A DNA stretch of 64,000 bases, taken from Deltaproteobacteria bacterium (GTDB lineage: Bacteria > Myxococcota > JACRCW01). A program made the translations under genes and the position numbers. Location of the stretch: the NCBI GenBank assembly GCA_016218805.1, contig JACRCW010000065.1, positions 30,040 through 94,039 on the forward strand, written 5' to 3'. This document shows positions 1-10,175 of this stretch, piece after piece (the stretch's first letter is position 1; each line of letters opens with the position of its first letter). The notes beneath the pieces are model-generated. The model did not search any database. It was not told the DNA's origin and saw only the letters and a program-made list of their open reading frames with translations.

Positions 1-746
1 TTGGCCACCAGCGCCTGGCCCGCCGGGATGGCCTGGAACCCCGGCGGCGTGCCCTGCCCGCCCAGCAGCAGCACGCCCCGGAAGCGGCGGTGGCTCTCGC
101 GCAGCGGGAAGCTGTCCAGCGCGTGGCGGTCCATGGCGCAGCGCTGGCAGGCCAGGATGCCTTCGCGCAGGTTGTAGGACATGCCCGCACCGTTGTGCGC
201 GCCGGCAATGAACCGCCCGTTGGAGACCATCACCACCACGCGCAGCGCACCAAACACGTCCAGCAGCCGCGCCAGCGCCGTCCCAACCACCCGCGGCGCC
301 AGGTTGGCGTCCTCCAGCGGGTGCCGCTCCTCCACCAGGTTGGCCAGCAGGCGGTGGAACGCGGCTTCGGAGACGTGCTCGCCGGACATGTTGCGGCGCA
401 GGAAGTCCGGCAGTCCGCGCAACAGCTCATCCCGCAGGGACTCCGGCCCGCCGCCCACCATGGCAAACGACCACGCGCGGAACTTGTACGGCCCGCCGTC
501 ATCCGCGCCGTGGAAGTTGGACAGGAAGGTGCTGGTCCGCACCGGACCCACCAGGTCTTCCAGCGTGGTGCCCGCCGCCACGGGACTGGGCCTGAGGTTC
601 AACAGCAGCCGGTCGTCCACGTAGTGCGCCAGGCCAAAGCCCGCCGCGTTGTCCGGCGCTTTCAGCGTGCCCTTCAGTTCGTGCAGGGCGCACGAAACCC
701 GCTCTGGCTCGTTGGCGATGTAGCCCAGTGCGGAACACGTGCTCAT
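1..746 (-). CDS. Class II glutamine amidotransferase-like protein (3' end cut by window edge)
   Basis: Open minus-strand frame that starts at ATG 744-746 and runs off the left edge, so about 248 residues are visible and the C-terminus is missing. The N-terminus (MSTCSALGYIANEPERVSC) and the internal SNGRFIAGAHNG stretch resemble YafJ/EgtC-type class II amidotransferase domains, where SNG-x-x-AG lines the active site. In that family the nucleophile is normally Cys2, exposed after Met removal. Here the first Cys is at position 4, so activity is doubtful without N-terminal trimming. It is divergent from the Hsp70 gene. Family call by eye only. Confidence 0.6.
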   Translation of the reverse strand, partial: MSTCSALGYIANEPERVSCALHELKGTLKAPDNAAGFGLAHYVDDRLLLNLRPSPVAAGTTLEDLVGPVRTSTFLSNFHGADDGGPYKFRAWSFAMVGGGPESLRDELLRGLPDFLRRNMSGEHVSEAAFHRLLANLVEERHPLEDANLAPRVVGTALARLLDVFGALRVVVMVSNGRFIAGAHNGAGMSYNLREGILACQRCAMDRHALDSFPLRESHRRFRGVLLLGGQGTPPGFQAIPAGQALVA

Positions 747-991
747 ACTTGCAATGGTAGGGATGCGCCGCCTCCGCTGCAAGGACGGCCGCCGAGGGGT
801 GCACACCGCTTTGCCAGCGTGTCAGGGCGTGGCCTAGCATCGCCGCGCCCACCCTCGCCCACCCCGGTCTACGCCGCGCAGGCGGCTCCGTGGACGGTTG
901 GCGGCGGTGTGGCAGGAACACGGCACCAGGCCCACGCGGCCGGAAACCAGCGGGGATGTCGGGCGCGCGCGGCGCCGGGGAGTGACGGGAA

Positions 992-2599
<1,608 letters not shown>

Positions 2600-2634
2600 C
2601 TTCCCAAGCACACCCCGGGTAACCCACCACCGCC

Positions 2635-3180
2635 ATGGCCGACTACACCGAACCGCAATTCTGGCCCGTCCTCAAGCAGCTCGCGCAGAACATTGACGGG
2701 ATGGATTACTACCAGATCCTCAACCTGGCCCAGGACGCCACGCCTGCGGACATCAAGGGCAGCTACTACGGCCAGAGCCGGTCCCTGCACCCGGACAAGT
2801 TCTACCACCTGGACGACGGCAGCCTGAAAGACGCGGTGCATAAGATCTACAAACGCGTCACTGAGGCGTACAACGTCCTGCGCGACGACCGGAAGCGCAA
2901 GGTGTACACCGCCAACATCAACGGGCCGTCCCGCGCCACCAAGCTGCGCTTTGACGAGGCCACCCAGGAGCAGGCCAAGGAGCAGGAGAAGCAGGAGAAG
3001 GAGGTCACCACCAACCCCAAGGCCAAGCCGCTGTATCTCAAGGCGGTGCAGCAGATGAACGCGGGGAACTGGGAGGGCGCGTTCAAGGACCTGCAGACCG
3101 CGGTCATGTTTGACGGCGGCAATGAGAAGCTCAAGGCGCTCAAGGACGAGGTGGACAAGCGCCGCAAGGAGAAGAAGTGA
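2635..3180 (+). CDS. J-domain co-chaperone
   Basis: 181 residues. A J domain covers about residues 23-95 (DYYQILNLAQDATPADIKGSY) with the invariant HPD at 52-54, which stimulates Hsp70 ATPase. There is no Gly/Phe linker and no CxxCxGxG zinc region, so this is a type III J-protein. A charged linker rich in Glu, Gln and Lys (about 108-125) is followed by a TPR-like helical hairpin (KPLYLKAVQQMNAGNWEGAFKDL). Its position just after the short Hsp70 gene makes that chaperone its likely partner. Start at ATG 2635; the ribosome-binding site is weak. Confidence 0.9.
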   Translation: MADYTEPQFWPVLKQLAQNIDGMDYYQILNLAQDATPADIKGSYYGQSRSLHPDKFYHLDDGSLKDAVHKIYKRVTEAYNVLRDDRKRKVYTANINGPSRATKLRFDEATQEQAKEQEKQEKEVTTNPKAKPLYLKAVQQMNAGNWEGAFKDLQTAVMFDGGNEKLKALKDEVDKRRKEKK

Positions 3181-3222
3181 CGTGACAGGGCCGCACCGCG
3201 CCGCGCGTGGGAGGCTCCCGCC

Positions 3223-5403
3223 ATGATGCTGGAGCCGTTTGGCCGCTACATGCTCGTCGAAAAGATCGCCAAGGGCGGCATGGCCGAGGTGTTCCGCGCC
3301 GCACAGGTGGGCAGCGCCGGCTTTGCCAAGATGGTGGCCATCAAGCGCATCCTCCCGCACCTGGCGGAGGAACCCGCGTTCGTCACCATGCTGGTGGACG
3401 AAGCCAAGATCGCCGCCACGCTCATCCACCCCAACATCCTGCAGGTGCTGGACCTGGGCGAGCACAAGGGCCAGCACTTCATCACCATGGAATTTGTGGT
3501 GGGCCGCTCCATGGACGCGGTGCTGGCCACCGCGGCCAAGGCCGGCGTGCGCCTGCCGCATGACTTCGCCGTCCACGTGGTCATGCTGGCGCTACAAGGG
3601 CTCGCGTTCGCGCACGAAAAGACCGACAGCTTTGGCAAGCCTGCGCACATCATCCACCGCGACGTGTCACCCCACAACATCATGGTGGGCTTTGACGGCA
3701 GCGTGAAGCTGGCGGACTTTGGCATTGCGCGCGCGGCGGAGCGCAACACGCACACGCTGACCGGCACCATCAAGGGCAAGCCCGGCTACATGAGCCCGGA
3801 GCAGGTGCAGGGCGAGCACATTGACCAGCGGCTGGACATCTACGCCATGGGCGTGGTGCTGCATGAATGCCTGGCCATGAAGCGCATGCGGCGCGCCAAC
3901 TCGGACGTGCAGATCCTCATGGCGGTGGCGTCGGGCGAGTACCCCAAGTTTGAGGACCAGGGCATCCAGGTTCCGCCCGTGCTGTCCGCCGCCGTGTACA
4001 AAGCGCTGGCCCCGCGGCCGGCAGACCGCTGGCAGGGCGCGCGGCAGTTCATTGCCGCGCTGGAGGACGTCAACCGCGAACAGGGCTGGCACTGCACGCA
4101 GAGCCAGGTGGCCGGCATCATGGCGCGCCTGTTCCCCGCGGAGATTGAGAAGGAGCGCGACGCGCAGGTGGAGTTTGCGCGCGTGATCAAGGAGCCGCCC
4201 GAGCCCGACGGGGTGAGCGTGATCCTGTCCGAGCCCAGCCAGGTGCTGCCGGGCGTGCACACGCCGTCGCGGCCGTCCGTCTCCGGCGCGCGCACGGTGG
4301 CGCCGCCCACCCCCGCGCCGCCGCCCGCCGCCCGCCCCGCAGAACACGCCGCCTCCGCGCCGGTGCCGCCGCCCCCCGTTGCCAGCGACGAGCTGCCGAC
4401 GACCGTCACGCCGCGCGGCCTGCCCAGCCTGGTGTCCGTGCCGGCCATGGCGCCCGTGGTGCAGCCTGCTCCGTTCATCCCGCCGCCCACGGACACCGCC
4501 CTGCGGGACCGTTCCGCGCGCGGGGGCGGGGGGATCGTGCTCGCCAGCGTGATGGCGGTCTGCGGGCTGGGCGCCGGCGCCTGGTTCTTCACGCGCCCCA
4601 CGCCCGCGCCGCTTCCCCTGCCCGTTGCCACGCCCGCTCCGGTGGCCGCGGTGGGCGGACCGCTGGTGGTGGAGACGGACCCCGCGGGGGCCGCGGTCAC
4701 CATTGATGGAAAGGCGCGCGAGGGGCGCACGCCCCTGGTGATCTCTGACCTCAGCCCGGGTGATCACGTGGTGGTGGCCGCGCTGGCCGGTGCGCGCGCG
4801 GAGCAACGCGAGACGGTGGCGCTGGCGGCGGGGACGGCGGCCACGGTGCGGCTGCGCTTTGAGCTGGCCGCGGTGACGGTGCGCGTGACCACGCAGCCTC
4901 CCGGGGCGCGCGTGACGCTGGACGGGCGCGCGCTGGGCACCAGCCCGCTGGAGGTGGAGGTGGATGCCCGGGCCGGCGGGACGCTGCGCGCGGAGGCGGT
5001 GGGGCACTCCCCGGCGGAGCGTCCGCTGGCGGCCGGCGCGGTGCCCTCCACGGCGGAGCTGGTGCTGCAACCGTTGCCCGTGGCCGCACCGGCGGAGAAG
5101 CCGGCCAAAAAGGGCGGCACGCGCAAGACGGAGCCGGTGCGTCGCCCCGGGAAGGAGCCCGCCGCGGTGGCGCCGGCGGCGGCGGACACCACGCCCGCCA
5201 AGCTGACCCTGACGTCCAAGCCGTGGGGCAACGTGTTCCTGGACGGGAAGGACACGGGAAAGTTCACGCCGGCGCTGGGCCTGTCCGTGCCGCCGGGGAA
5301 GCACACCATCAAGCTGGTGAACCCGGAGGAGGGCATCTCTGCCACCTTCACCGTCGACCTCAAGCCCGGAGAGGAAGCCAGCTTTTCGCGGGAGCTGAAG
5401 TGA
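3223..5403 (+). CDS. Membrane-anchored Ser/Thr protein kinase with PEGA repeats
   Basis: 726 residues. An N-terminal Hanks-type kinase domain (about 8-285) has the glycine loop KGGMAE, catalytic Lys in VAIKRI, HRDVSPHN (Asp147), DFGIA (Asp165) and MSPEQ. A Pro/Ala-rich linker leads to one transmembrane helix at about 437-457. The exported half carries three PEGA-like beta domains (about 480-550, 555-625, 660-726; LVVETDPAGAAVTIDG, VRVTTQPPGARVTLDG, LTLTSKPWGNVFLDG), which usually bind surface structures. The kinase is thus cytoplasmic and the sensor lies across the inner membrane. The GGGAGG-like site ahead of ATG 3223 supports that start. It follows the Hsp70/J pair on the same strand. Domain boundaries are estimates. 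Confidence 0.92.
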   Translation: MMLEPFGRYMLVEKIAKGGMAEVFRAAQVGSAGFAKMVAIKRILPHLAEEPAFVTMLVDEAKIAATLIHPNILQVLDLGEHKGQHFITMEFVVGRSMDAVLATAAKAGVRLPHDFAVHVVMLALQGLAFAHEKTDSFGKPAHIIHRDVSPHNIMVGFDGSVKLADFGIARAAERNTHTLTGTIKGKPGYMSPEQVQGEHIDQRLDIYAMGVVLHECLAMKRMRRANSDVQILMAVASGEYPKFEDQGIQVPPVLSAAVYKALAPRPADRWQGARQFIAALEDVNREQGWHCTQSQVAGIMARLFPAEIEKERDAQVEFARVIKEPPEPDGVSVILSEPSQVLPGVHTPSRPSVSGARTVAPPTPAPPPAARPAEHAASAPVPPPPVASDELPTTVTPRGLPSLVSVPAMAPVVQPAPFIPPPTDTALRDRSARGGGGIVLASVMAVCGLGAGAWFFTRPTPAPLPLPVATPAPVAAVGGPLVVETDPAGAAVTIDGKAREGRTPLVISDLSPGDHVVVAALAGARAEQRETVALAAGTAATVRLRFELAAVTVRVTTQPPGARVTLDGRALGTSPLEVEVDARAGGTLRAEAVGHSPAERPLAAGAVPSTAELVLQPLPVAAPAEKPAKKGGTRKTEPVRRPGKEPAAVAPAAADTTPAKLTLTSKPWGNVFLDGKDTGKFTPALGLSVPPGKHTIKLVNPEEGISATFTVDLKPGEEASFSRELK

Positions 5404-5457
5404 CCGCGCCCCTGGTCCTGCTCTAGAGGACCGCCGGGGCAAACGGGCCGGACGGAC

Positions 5458-6633
5458 ATGCGCATCTACCTCAAGGACTGGGTCACGGCGGGCAACCTGC
5501 TGGCGGGCTTCGCAGCGGCGGTGTTCGCCATGCGCGGGGAACTGATGTGGGCGGCGCTGATGATGCCCGTCGCCATGTTCTTTGACGCGTTTGACGGCAT
5601 CGTCGCGCGGCTCACCAAGCGTTACAACAAGTTTGGCGGCGAACTGGACAACGTGTGCGACCACATGAGCTACGGGGTGGCGCCCGGCTTCATGCTCTAC
5701 GCCGCGTATGAACCGGTGTTCCGCCACGAACTGCAGCTCCCCGCGCTGGGCGCCGCCGCGCTCGCGTTCGCCGTCGGCAGTGTGCCGTTGGTGGCCGCCA
5801 GCCTGCGGTTCGCGCGGTTCAACACCTACCATTACGACACGCCGGGCTATTGGCTGGGCGTGGCGCGCCCGGTGACGGGGTTTGCGCTGGCCGCGCTGGT
5901 CAACAGCCACCTGTTCTCCGTGGGCCTGGCCGGGCGGATGGTGGGGCTGGGCCTGGTGCTCGCCTTTGGCGTGCTCAACGTCTCCACCTTCCCTTATCCC
6001 AATCACCACTCGCCCGGGCGCTCACCCAAGATCTACTGGTTTTACTACTTCCTCTTTGTTGGGCTGACGCTGGTGACCATCCTGCTGGGGCCGGTGCTGG
6101 GCCTGGTGCCCTACCAGTACGTGGGTGACGTCATCCTGTTCACCATGGGCAGCTACGCGTTCCTGGGCTGGATGGAGGTACCCGTCTCCGCGCGCCGCAC
6201 CACGGAGGCCGCCGTGACGCGCGCCGAACTGCAGGTGGAGGGCCAGGCCATCACGGACACCACCGTCCGCGCCTCCGCGCCGGTGACACCGTCGCTGCCG
6301 CCGCGGGTGGCCGCGGGCCTGGCCTACGTGCTGGGGCCGCTGACCGGGTTGTATGTGCTGCGGCGTCAGGCGGGCGCGGACAAGTACGTGGGCTTCCACG
6401 CCTGGCAGGCCATCTTCAGCGTGCTGGCCATTGGGTTCCCGTATTTCTTCCTCTTTGAGGTGGGCGGCATGGTGGCGCACTTGGCGCCGTCCGTGGACCT
6501 GGTGGGGTTGCTGTGGTGGCCCATGGCGGTGTTCTTCACGCTGTATTGGCTCGCGCTGCTGGTGGGCGCGTTCGCCGGGAGGAAGTGGTACGCGCCGTTC
6601 ATCGGGTGGGCGGCGGACAAGCAGCTGGCCTGA
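5458..6633 (+). CDS. pssA: CDP-diacylglycerol-serine O-phosphatidyltransferase with C-terminal DUF4870-like membrane domain
   Basis: 391 residues, longer than usual PssA proteins. The CDP-alcohol phosphatidyltransferase signature D-G-x2-A-R-x8-G-x3-D-x3-D is exact at about residues 46-68 (DGIVAR ... GGELDNVCD), with PssA-type ASLRFARFN and FPYPNHHSP motifs after it. The enzyme makes phosphatidylserine, the precursor of phosphatidylethanolamine, in the inner membrane. From about residue 280 a second multi-helix region begins (AAGLAYVLGPLTGLYVLRR ... FHAWQAIF), resembling DUF4870/Tic20-like small membrane proteins. The fusion is unusual. It sits 54 bp after the kinase gene. Confidence 0.85.
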   Translation: MRIYLKDWVTAGNLLAGFAAAVFAMRGELMWAALMMPVAMFFDAFDGIVARLTKRYNKFGGELDNVCDHMSYGVAPGFMLYAAYEPVFRHELQLPALGAAALAFAVGSVPLVAASLRFARFNTYHYDTPGYWLGVARPVTGFALAALVNSHLFSVGLAGRMVGLGLVLAFGVLNVSTFPYPNHHSPGRSPKIYWFYYFLFVGLTLVTILLGPVLGLVPYQYVGDVILFTMGSYAFLGWMEVPVSARRTTEAAVTRAELQVEGQAITDTTVRASAPVTPSLPPRVAAGLAYVLGPLTGLYVLRRQAGADKYVGFHAWQAIFSVLAIGFPYFFLFEVGGMVAHLAPSVDLVGLLWWPMAVFFTLYWLALLVGAFAGRKWYAPFIGWAADKQLA

Positions 6634-6639
6634 TGCGCG

Positions 6640-7452
6640 CTATTTGACGCCGACAACGTAGGTGAGCCAGCACGGCTCGGCGGGCAGGCGGTCACGCTGC
6701 CGGTAGATGGAGTTCCCCGCCTCCGAGTAGTCCTCCAGCCAATACACGACGGAGCGGCGGAAGCCCGCTTCGGTCAGCAGTTCGCGCACCTCCGGCATGG
6801 TCCACAGCCGCCAGTCGTATGTGAAGGCGCGGCGCAGGCGCGTCCCGTCGCGGAAGTGGAAGTTGATGTGGAACAGCGCGTGGTGGCTGACCGGGTCAAA
6901 CCGCGCCTGCTCCCACTCGTAGGTGAACCCGCCGGGGATGCGCCGGCGTTCGCGGCGGTCCTCCTCCATGCAGGCGGCCCCGCCCATCATGTCCAGCAGC
7001 AGCACGCCCTGTGCGTCCAGGTTGCGGTGCGCCACGCGGAAGTACTCGCGCAGCTCCGGGCGCGTCTTGAACACCTGGAACGAGAAATTCTGCGCCGCCA
7101 CCACGTCCACCTTGGGCCGCTGCGGGCTGCGCACGTCACGCTGCCACAGCGCCACGCGCTGCTTCTCCGCGGGCGTCAGTTCATTGAGGTTATGACGGTG
7201 ACCCCAGTCCAGCGTGTCCCGGTCCAGGTCCACGCCCCACGCGTGCGCCTGCGTACGCCCGCGCACCCAGGAAGCGCACACCGCGGCCGTGCCGCAGAAG
7301 TCCTCGCGCAGCAGCCGGGGGTCGCGGCGGTACGCGTCGCGGTAGACGCGGCGGAGCATGTGGACCTCGTGGTCAGGGTCCTGCACGGAGGCCAGGTACA
7401 GCGCGTAGCGGTCCGCGGTCTTGGCGGTGGGCTTCTCAGTAACGCGTGACAT
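6640..7452 (-). CDS. Class I SAM-dependent methyltransferase
   Basis: 270 residues. The region LREDFCGTAAVCASWVRG... AWGVDLDRDTLDWG looks like the SAM-binding motif I and the acidic residue after beta-2 of a Rossmann methyltransferase. DVVAAQNFSFQVFKTRPELREYF and GVLLLDMMGG match motifs II and III. The C-terminal half is rich in aromatic residues (FTYEWEQARFDP, FTYDWRLWTMPEV). The substrate is unknown. It converges on pssA, with 6 bp between stop codons, and starts at ATG 7450-7452. Confidence 0.75.
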   Translation of the reverse strand: MSRVTEKPTAKTADRYALYLASVQDPDHEVHMLRRVYRDAYRRDPRLLREDFCGTAAVCASWVRGRTQAHAWGVDLDRDTLDWGHRHNLNELTPAEKQRVALWQRDVRSPQRPKVDVVAAQNFSFQVFKTRPELREYFRVAHRNLDAQGVLLLDMMGGAACMEEDRRERRRIPGGFTYEWEQARFDPVSHHALFHINFHFRDGTRLRRAFTYDWRLWTMPEVRELLTEAGFRRSVVYWLEDYSEAGNSIYRQRDRLPAEPCWLTYVVGVK

Positions 7453-7485
7453 GCGCGGCCCCTTGCCACGACGCGCGGCGGCCTG

Positions 7486-7839
7486 TCACCTCACGCGGAA
7501 GACTCCCAGGTCCAGCCGCGCGGCGCCCTCACTGACGCCGGGGTTGGGCTCGGGAAGGTCCACGTCCACCTGCACGGTGGTGCGGAAGCGGACGTGCGTG
7601 CCCTCGTACAGGACCAGGTAGAGGTCCGGCTGCGTCTCGCTGGGGCTGTCCCGGCTGCGCACGGAGGATGACGCAAACAGCACCTCCACCGTGCCCCGCG
7701 GGCTGAGCGGCGCGTCGCCCAGGAAGTCATCCCGGAGCACATCCTGATCGTACAGGCGTGCGTGGTAGTGGGCGCCGTGCAGCGGCGCCCCCGTCACGTC
7801 GTCAAGGAACGTCGCCCGGACCCGGATGAACCTCGCCAT
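7486..7839 (-). CDS. Hypothetical protein, possible beta-sandwich transthyretin-like domain
   Basis: 117 residues, start ATG 7837-7839. The sequence (MARFIRVRATFLDDVTGAPLHGAHYHARLYDQD) has the alternating hydrophobic pattern of a beta-sandwich, with a pattern resembling proteins that describe a 'modifiable' ligand or transthyretin-like fold. There is no signal peptide and no catalytic motif. It lies between a membrane protein gene upstream (10 bp gap) and a methyltransferase gene downstream on the same strand, so it is probably co-transcribed with both. Function not recognised. Confidence 0.6.
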   Translation of the reverse strand: MARFIRVRATFLDDVTGAPLHGAHYHARLYDQDVLRDDFLGDAPLSPRGTVEVLFASSSVRSRDSPSETQPDLYLVLYEGTHVRFRTTVQVDVDLPEPNPGVSEGAARLDLGVFRVR

Positions 7840-7849
7840 CCGGGTGAAC

Positions 7850-8602
7850 CTAGCAGCCCGCGGCGGGCGTGGCGTCCCCGCGAACCCACCGCAGCGCGCA
7901 CAGCCACGCGGTGATGCGCCCCAGGGTGACAAAGAAGATCGCATAGGCCAGCGGCAGCCAGGCGGGCACCAGCCCCAGCACCTGCGGGGCGGGGAAGTGC
8001 CAGGCGCCCGTGGCGGTGGCCGGCAGCTCCCAGACCAGTGCCAGCACCGCGCCAAACAACGCGCTCGCCACGTCGTGCGCCGAGTGGAACTGCCAGAGCA
8101 CCAGGCCCAGGATCACCACGCACGCTGCGGCCTCCGGCGCGTTGCGCGTGCCCCACAGGAAGCTCGCCCCCACGTGGGCCGCCCACAGCAGCAGCGCCAC
8201 GGCGGCGGCGCGTCCGCTCCCCTCCATCAGCGGCCGCGGCTGGCCCACCAGCGGGTTGAGCAGGCGGGGCAGAGCCAACAGCAGGATCGGGTAACAAATG
8301 AAGATGTACAGCGGGGACACCCCGGCCACGTCGCGGTTGTGGTGCACCCATACGCCGGCCACATCCATCAGGAACTCGGTCAGGTTCCCCAGCGCGGCGC
8401 CCACCAGCAGTCCCGCCAGGTCCGCGCGGCGGTGCCACCGCGCCAGCAGCGCCGCCAGCAGCAGCACCTGCACCCACGCCACGGCCGCCGGCTCCCGGTA
8501 CAGCAGGACAATCCCGCTGCTGCCCGCCGCCGCGCCGGCCAGCCCCACCGCCAACTCGTCCCAGCGCCGCAACGGGGCCGCATCCACCGCGTGGGTCGTC
8601 AT
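7850..8602 (-). CDS. Integral membrane protein, unknown function
   Basis: 250 residues with about seven or eight hydrophobic helices (AVGLAGAAAGSSGIVLLY, VQVLLLAALLA, LYIFICYPILLLALPRLL, AAVALLLWAAHVGASFLW, VVILGLVLWQF, LFGAVLALVWEL, LPLAYAIFFVTLGRI). A histidine-bearing loop, VWVHHNRDVAG, lies between helices and could be functional. No family recognised. Start ATG 8600-8602; first gene of a minus-strand group of three. Confidence 0.65.
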   Translation of the reverse strand: MTTHAVDAAPLRRWDELAVGLAGAAAGSSGIVLLYREPAAVAWVQVLLLAALLARWHRRADLAGLLVGAALGNLTEFLMDVAGVWVHHNRDVAGVSPLYIFICYPILLLALPRLLNPLVGQPRPLMEGSGRAAAVALLLWAAHVGASFLWGTRNAPEAAACVVILGLVLWQFHSAHDVASALFGAVLALVWELPATATGAWHFPAPQVLGLVPAWLPLAYAIFFVTLGRITAWLCALRWVRGDATPAAGC

Positions 8603-8709
8603 CGGCGCGACCTATCCCGCCCGCACGGGCGCAGCAACGGCCCGTCCTTCACAAGTCTTCACGGCCGGCCGCTGGAAACGGGCCCCGCCCCCGGGCATCT
8701 ACCTCCCCA

Positions 8710-9897
8710 ATGACGCGCGTCATGCAGATCCTGTTCTTCGCGGCGACGGGGACCACCGTCAACGTCCTGCTGCACTACTACCTGTGGACGCGCCTGGTGC
8801 GGGACCCGCGCTGGCCTGCGCCGTGGGACCGGGTCGGGACCGGTGTCGTCGTCGCGTTGGCGCTGTTGGCACCGCTGACCATGTTCGCGGGGCGCGTGGT
8901 GTGGCCGGCGCTGGGGCAGGCGCTGGCGTGGCCCGGGTTTGTGTGGATGGGCACCATGTTCCTGCTGTTCTGCGCGCTGGTGGCCATGGACGCCCTGCGC
9001 GCGCTCGGCCTGGCGGGGCTCAAGCTGGCGGGCCGCCCGGACCTGCTGGTGGACCCAGAGCGCCGCCAGGCACTCGCCGCGGGCATGGCGGTGGCCGGCG
9101 CGGCGGTGGCGGGCACGCTGTCCACGGTGGCGGTGCGGCGCATGGGCGAAGGCGCAGAAGTGAAGACGGTGGAGGTGGACCTGCCCCGGCTGCCGCGCGC
9201 GCTGGATGGCCTGGTGGTGGCGCAGCTGACGGACATCCACGTGGGGAGCACGTTGGGCAAGGACTACGTGCAGTACCTGGTGGACCGGACCAACGGCATG
9301 GTGCCGGACGTGGTGGCCATCACGGGGGACCTGGTGGACGGCTCGCCGGAGGAGCTGGGTGATGCGGTCAACGAGCTGGCGCGCCTGCGCGCGCGGTTGG
9401 GCATCTACTTCGTCACCGGCAACCACGAGTACTACTCCGGCGTGGACGAGTGGCTGGCCTACCTGCGCGGGCTGGGCATCCGCGTCCTGCGCAACGAGCG
9501 CGTGACGCTGGAGCAGGACGGCGCCGCGCTGGACCTCGCCGGGATTGACGACTTCAATGCGGATCGGTTCGGCAACGGTCACGGTGCGGACCTGCCGCGG
9601 GCGCTGCTGGGCAGGGACCCCGCGCGCGAACTGCTTCTGCTGGCGCACCAGCCGCGGGCCGTGCGGGAGGCCGAGTCCCACGGCGTGGGCCTCATGCTCT
9701 CCGGCCACACGCACGGCGGCCAGATCTGGCCTTGGAATTACGCCGTCCGCCTGCAGCAACCGTACGTGGAAGGCCTCTATCAGCACGGCCGTTCGCAGCT
9801 CTACGTGTCTCCGGGGACCGGCTACTGGGGCCCGCCCATGCGCCTGGGCACCCGTGCCGAGATCACCCGCCTGGTCCTGAAGGCCCCACAGACCTAG
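8710..9897 (+). CDS. Membrane-anchored calcineurin-like metallophosphoesterase (YkuE/YaeI type)
   Basis: 395 residues. Three or four N-terminal hydrophobic helices (residues 1-145) anchor the protein. The catalytic domain has the full metallophosphoesterase signature: D-x-H (Asp175, His177; TDIHVGS), GDLVDG (Asp207), GNHEYY (Asn238, His239), a lone His in LLAHQP, and GHTHGGQ (His333, His335). These bind the two metals. Relatives act on phospholipid head groups (for example UDP-diacylglucosamine or lysophospholipids), but the substrate here is unknown. An in-frame ATG at 8722 is an alternative start. Confidence 0.9.
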   Translation: MTRVMQILFFAATGTTVNVLLHYYLWTRLVRDPRWPAPWDRVGTGVVVALALLAPLTMFAGRVVWPALGQALAWPGFVWMGTMFLLFCALVAMDALRALGLAGLKLAGRPDLLVDPERRQALAAGMAVAGAAVAGTLSTVAVRRMGEGAEVKTVEVDLPRLPRALDGLVVAQLTDIHVGSTLGKDYVQYLVDRTNGMVPDVVAITGDLVDGSPEELGDAVNELARLRARLGIYFVTGNHEYYSGVDEWLAYLRGLGIRVLRNERVTLEQDGAALDLAGIDDFNADRFGNGHGADLPRALLGRDPARELLLLAHQPRAVREAESHGVGLMLSGHTHGGQIWPWNYAVRLQQPYVEGLYQHGRSQLYVSPGTGYWGPPMRLGTRAEITRLVLKAPQT

Positions 9898-9972
9898 GCC
9901 GCGGCACCTGCTGCATGGTGCAGCATGCGCCCCGTCCTGCCCCAGCCTGGTCCATACATTAGGGCATCTTGC

Positions 9973-9999
9973 CTTGACGGCAATCCGTGAGCCCATTGG
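9973..9999 (+). promoter_or_regulatory. Possible sigma32-type promoter of rpoH
   Basis: CTTGACG at 9973-9979 and GCCCATTG at 9991-9998, separated by 11 bases, resemble the heat-shock consensus (CTTGAAA, 11-16 nt, CCCCATnT). It lies about 175 bp upstream of rpoH, which would give autoregulation. An AT-rich patch at 10051-10072 is another candidate core. Weak evidence. A small GCTGCA/TGCAGC hairpin at 9910-9924 follows the upstream gene. Confidence 0.3.
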
Positions 10000-10175
10000 C
10001 ACTCAACCTCATCAAGTGCTAGAGCGCCCGCACCGGTCGATACAGAGGTCTTTGAATACGTTTAATATTGTACTGCCAAGGGGACGGTGAACCCTAGCCC
10101 GGGATCGGACGTCTAACCGTTGGCACCAGATGTGGATGTGCCCCTGTTTGAACCGTACGACTGGAGGGTCAGGCC

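Noticed and set aside
3667..6009. 780-codon minus-strand open frame across the kinase and pssA genes
   Set aside because: Arg/His/Gly-rich shadow product spanning two well-supported plus-strand genes and the gap between them.
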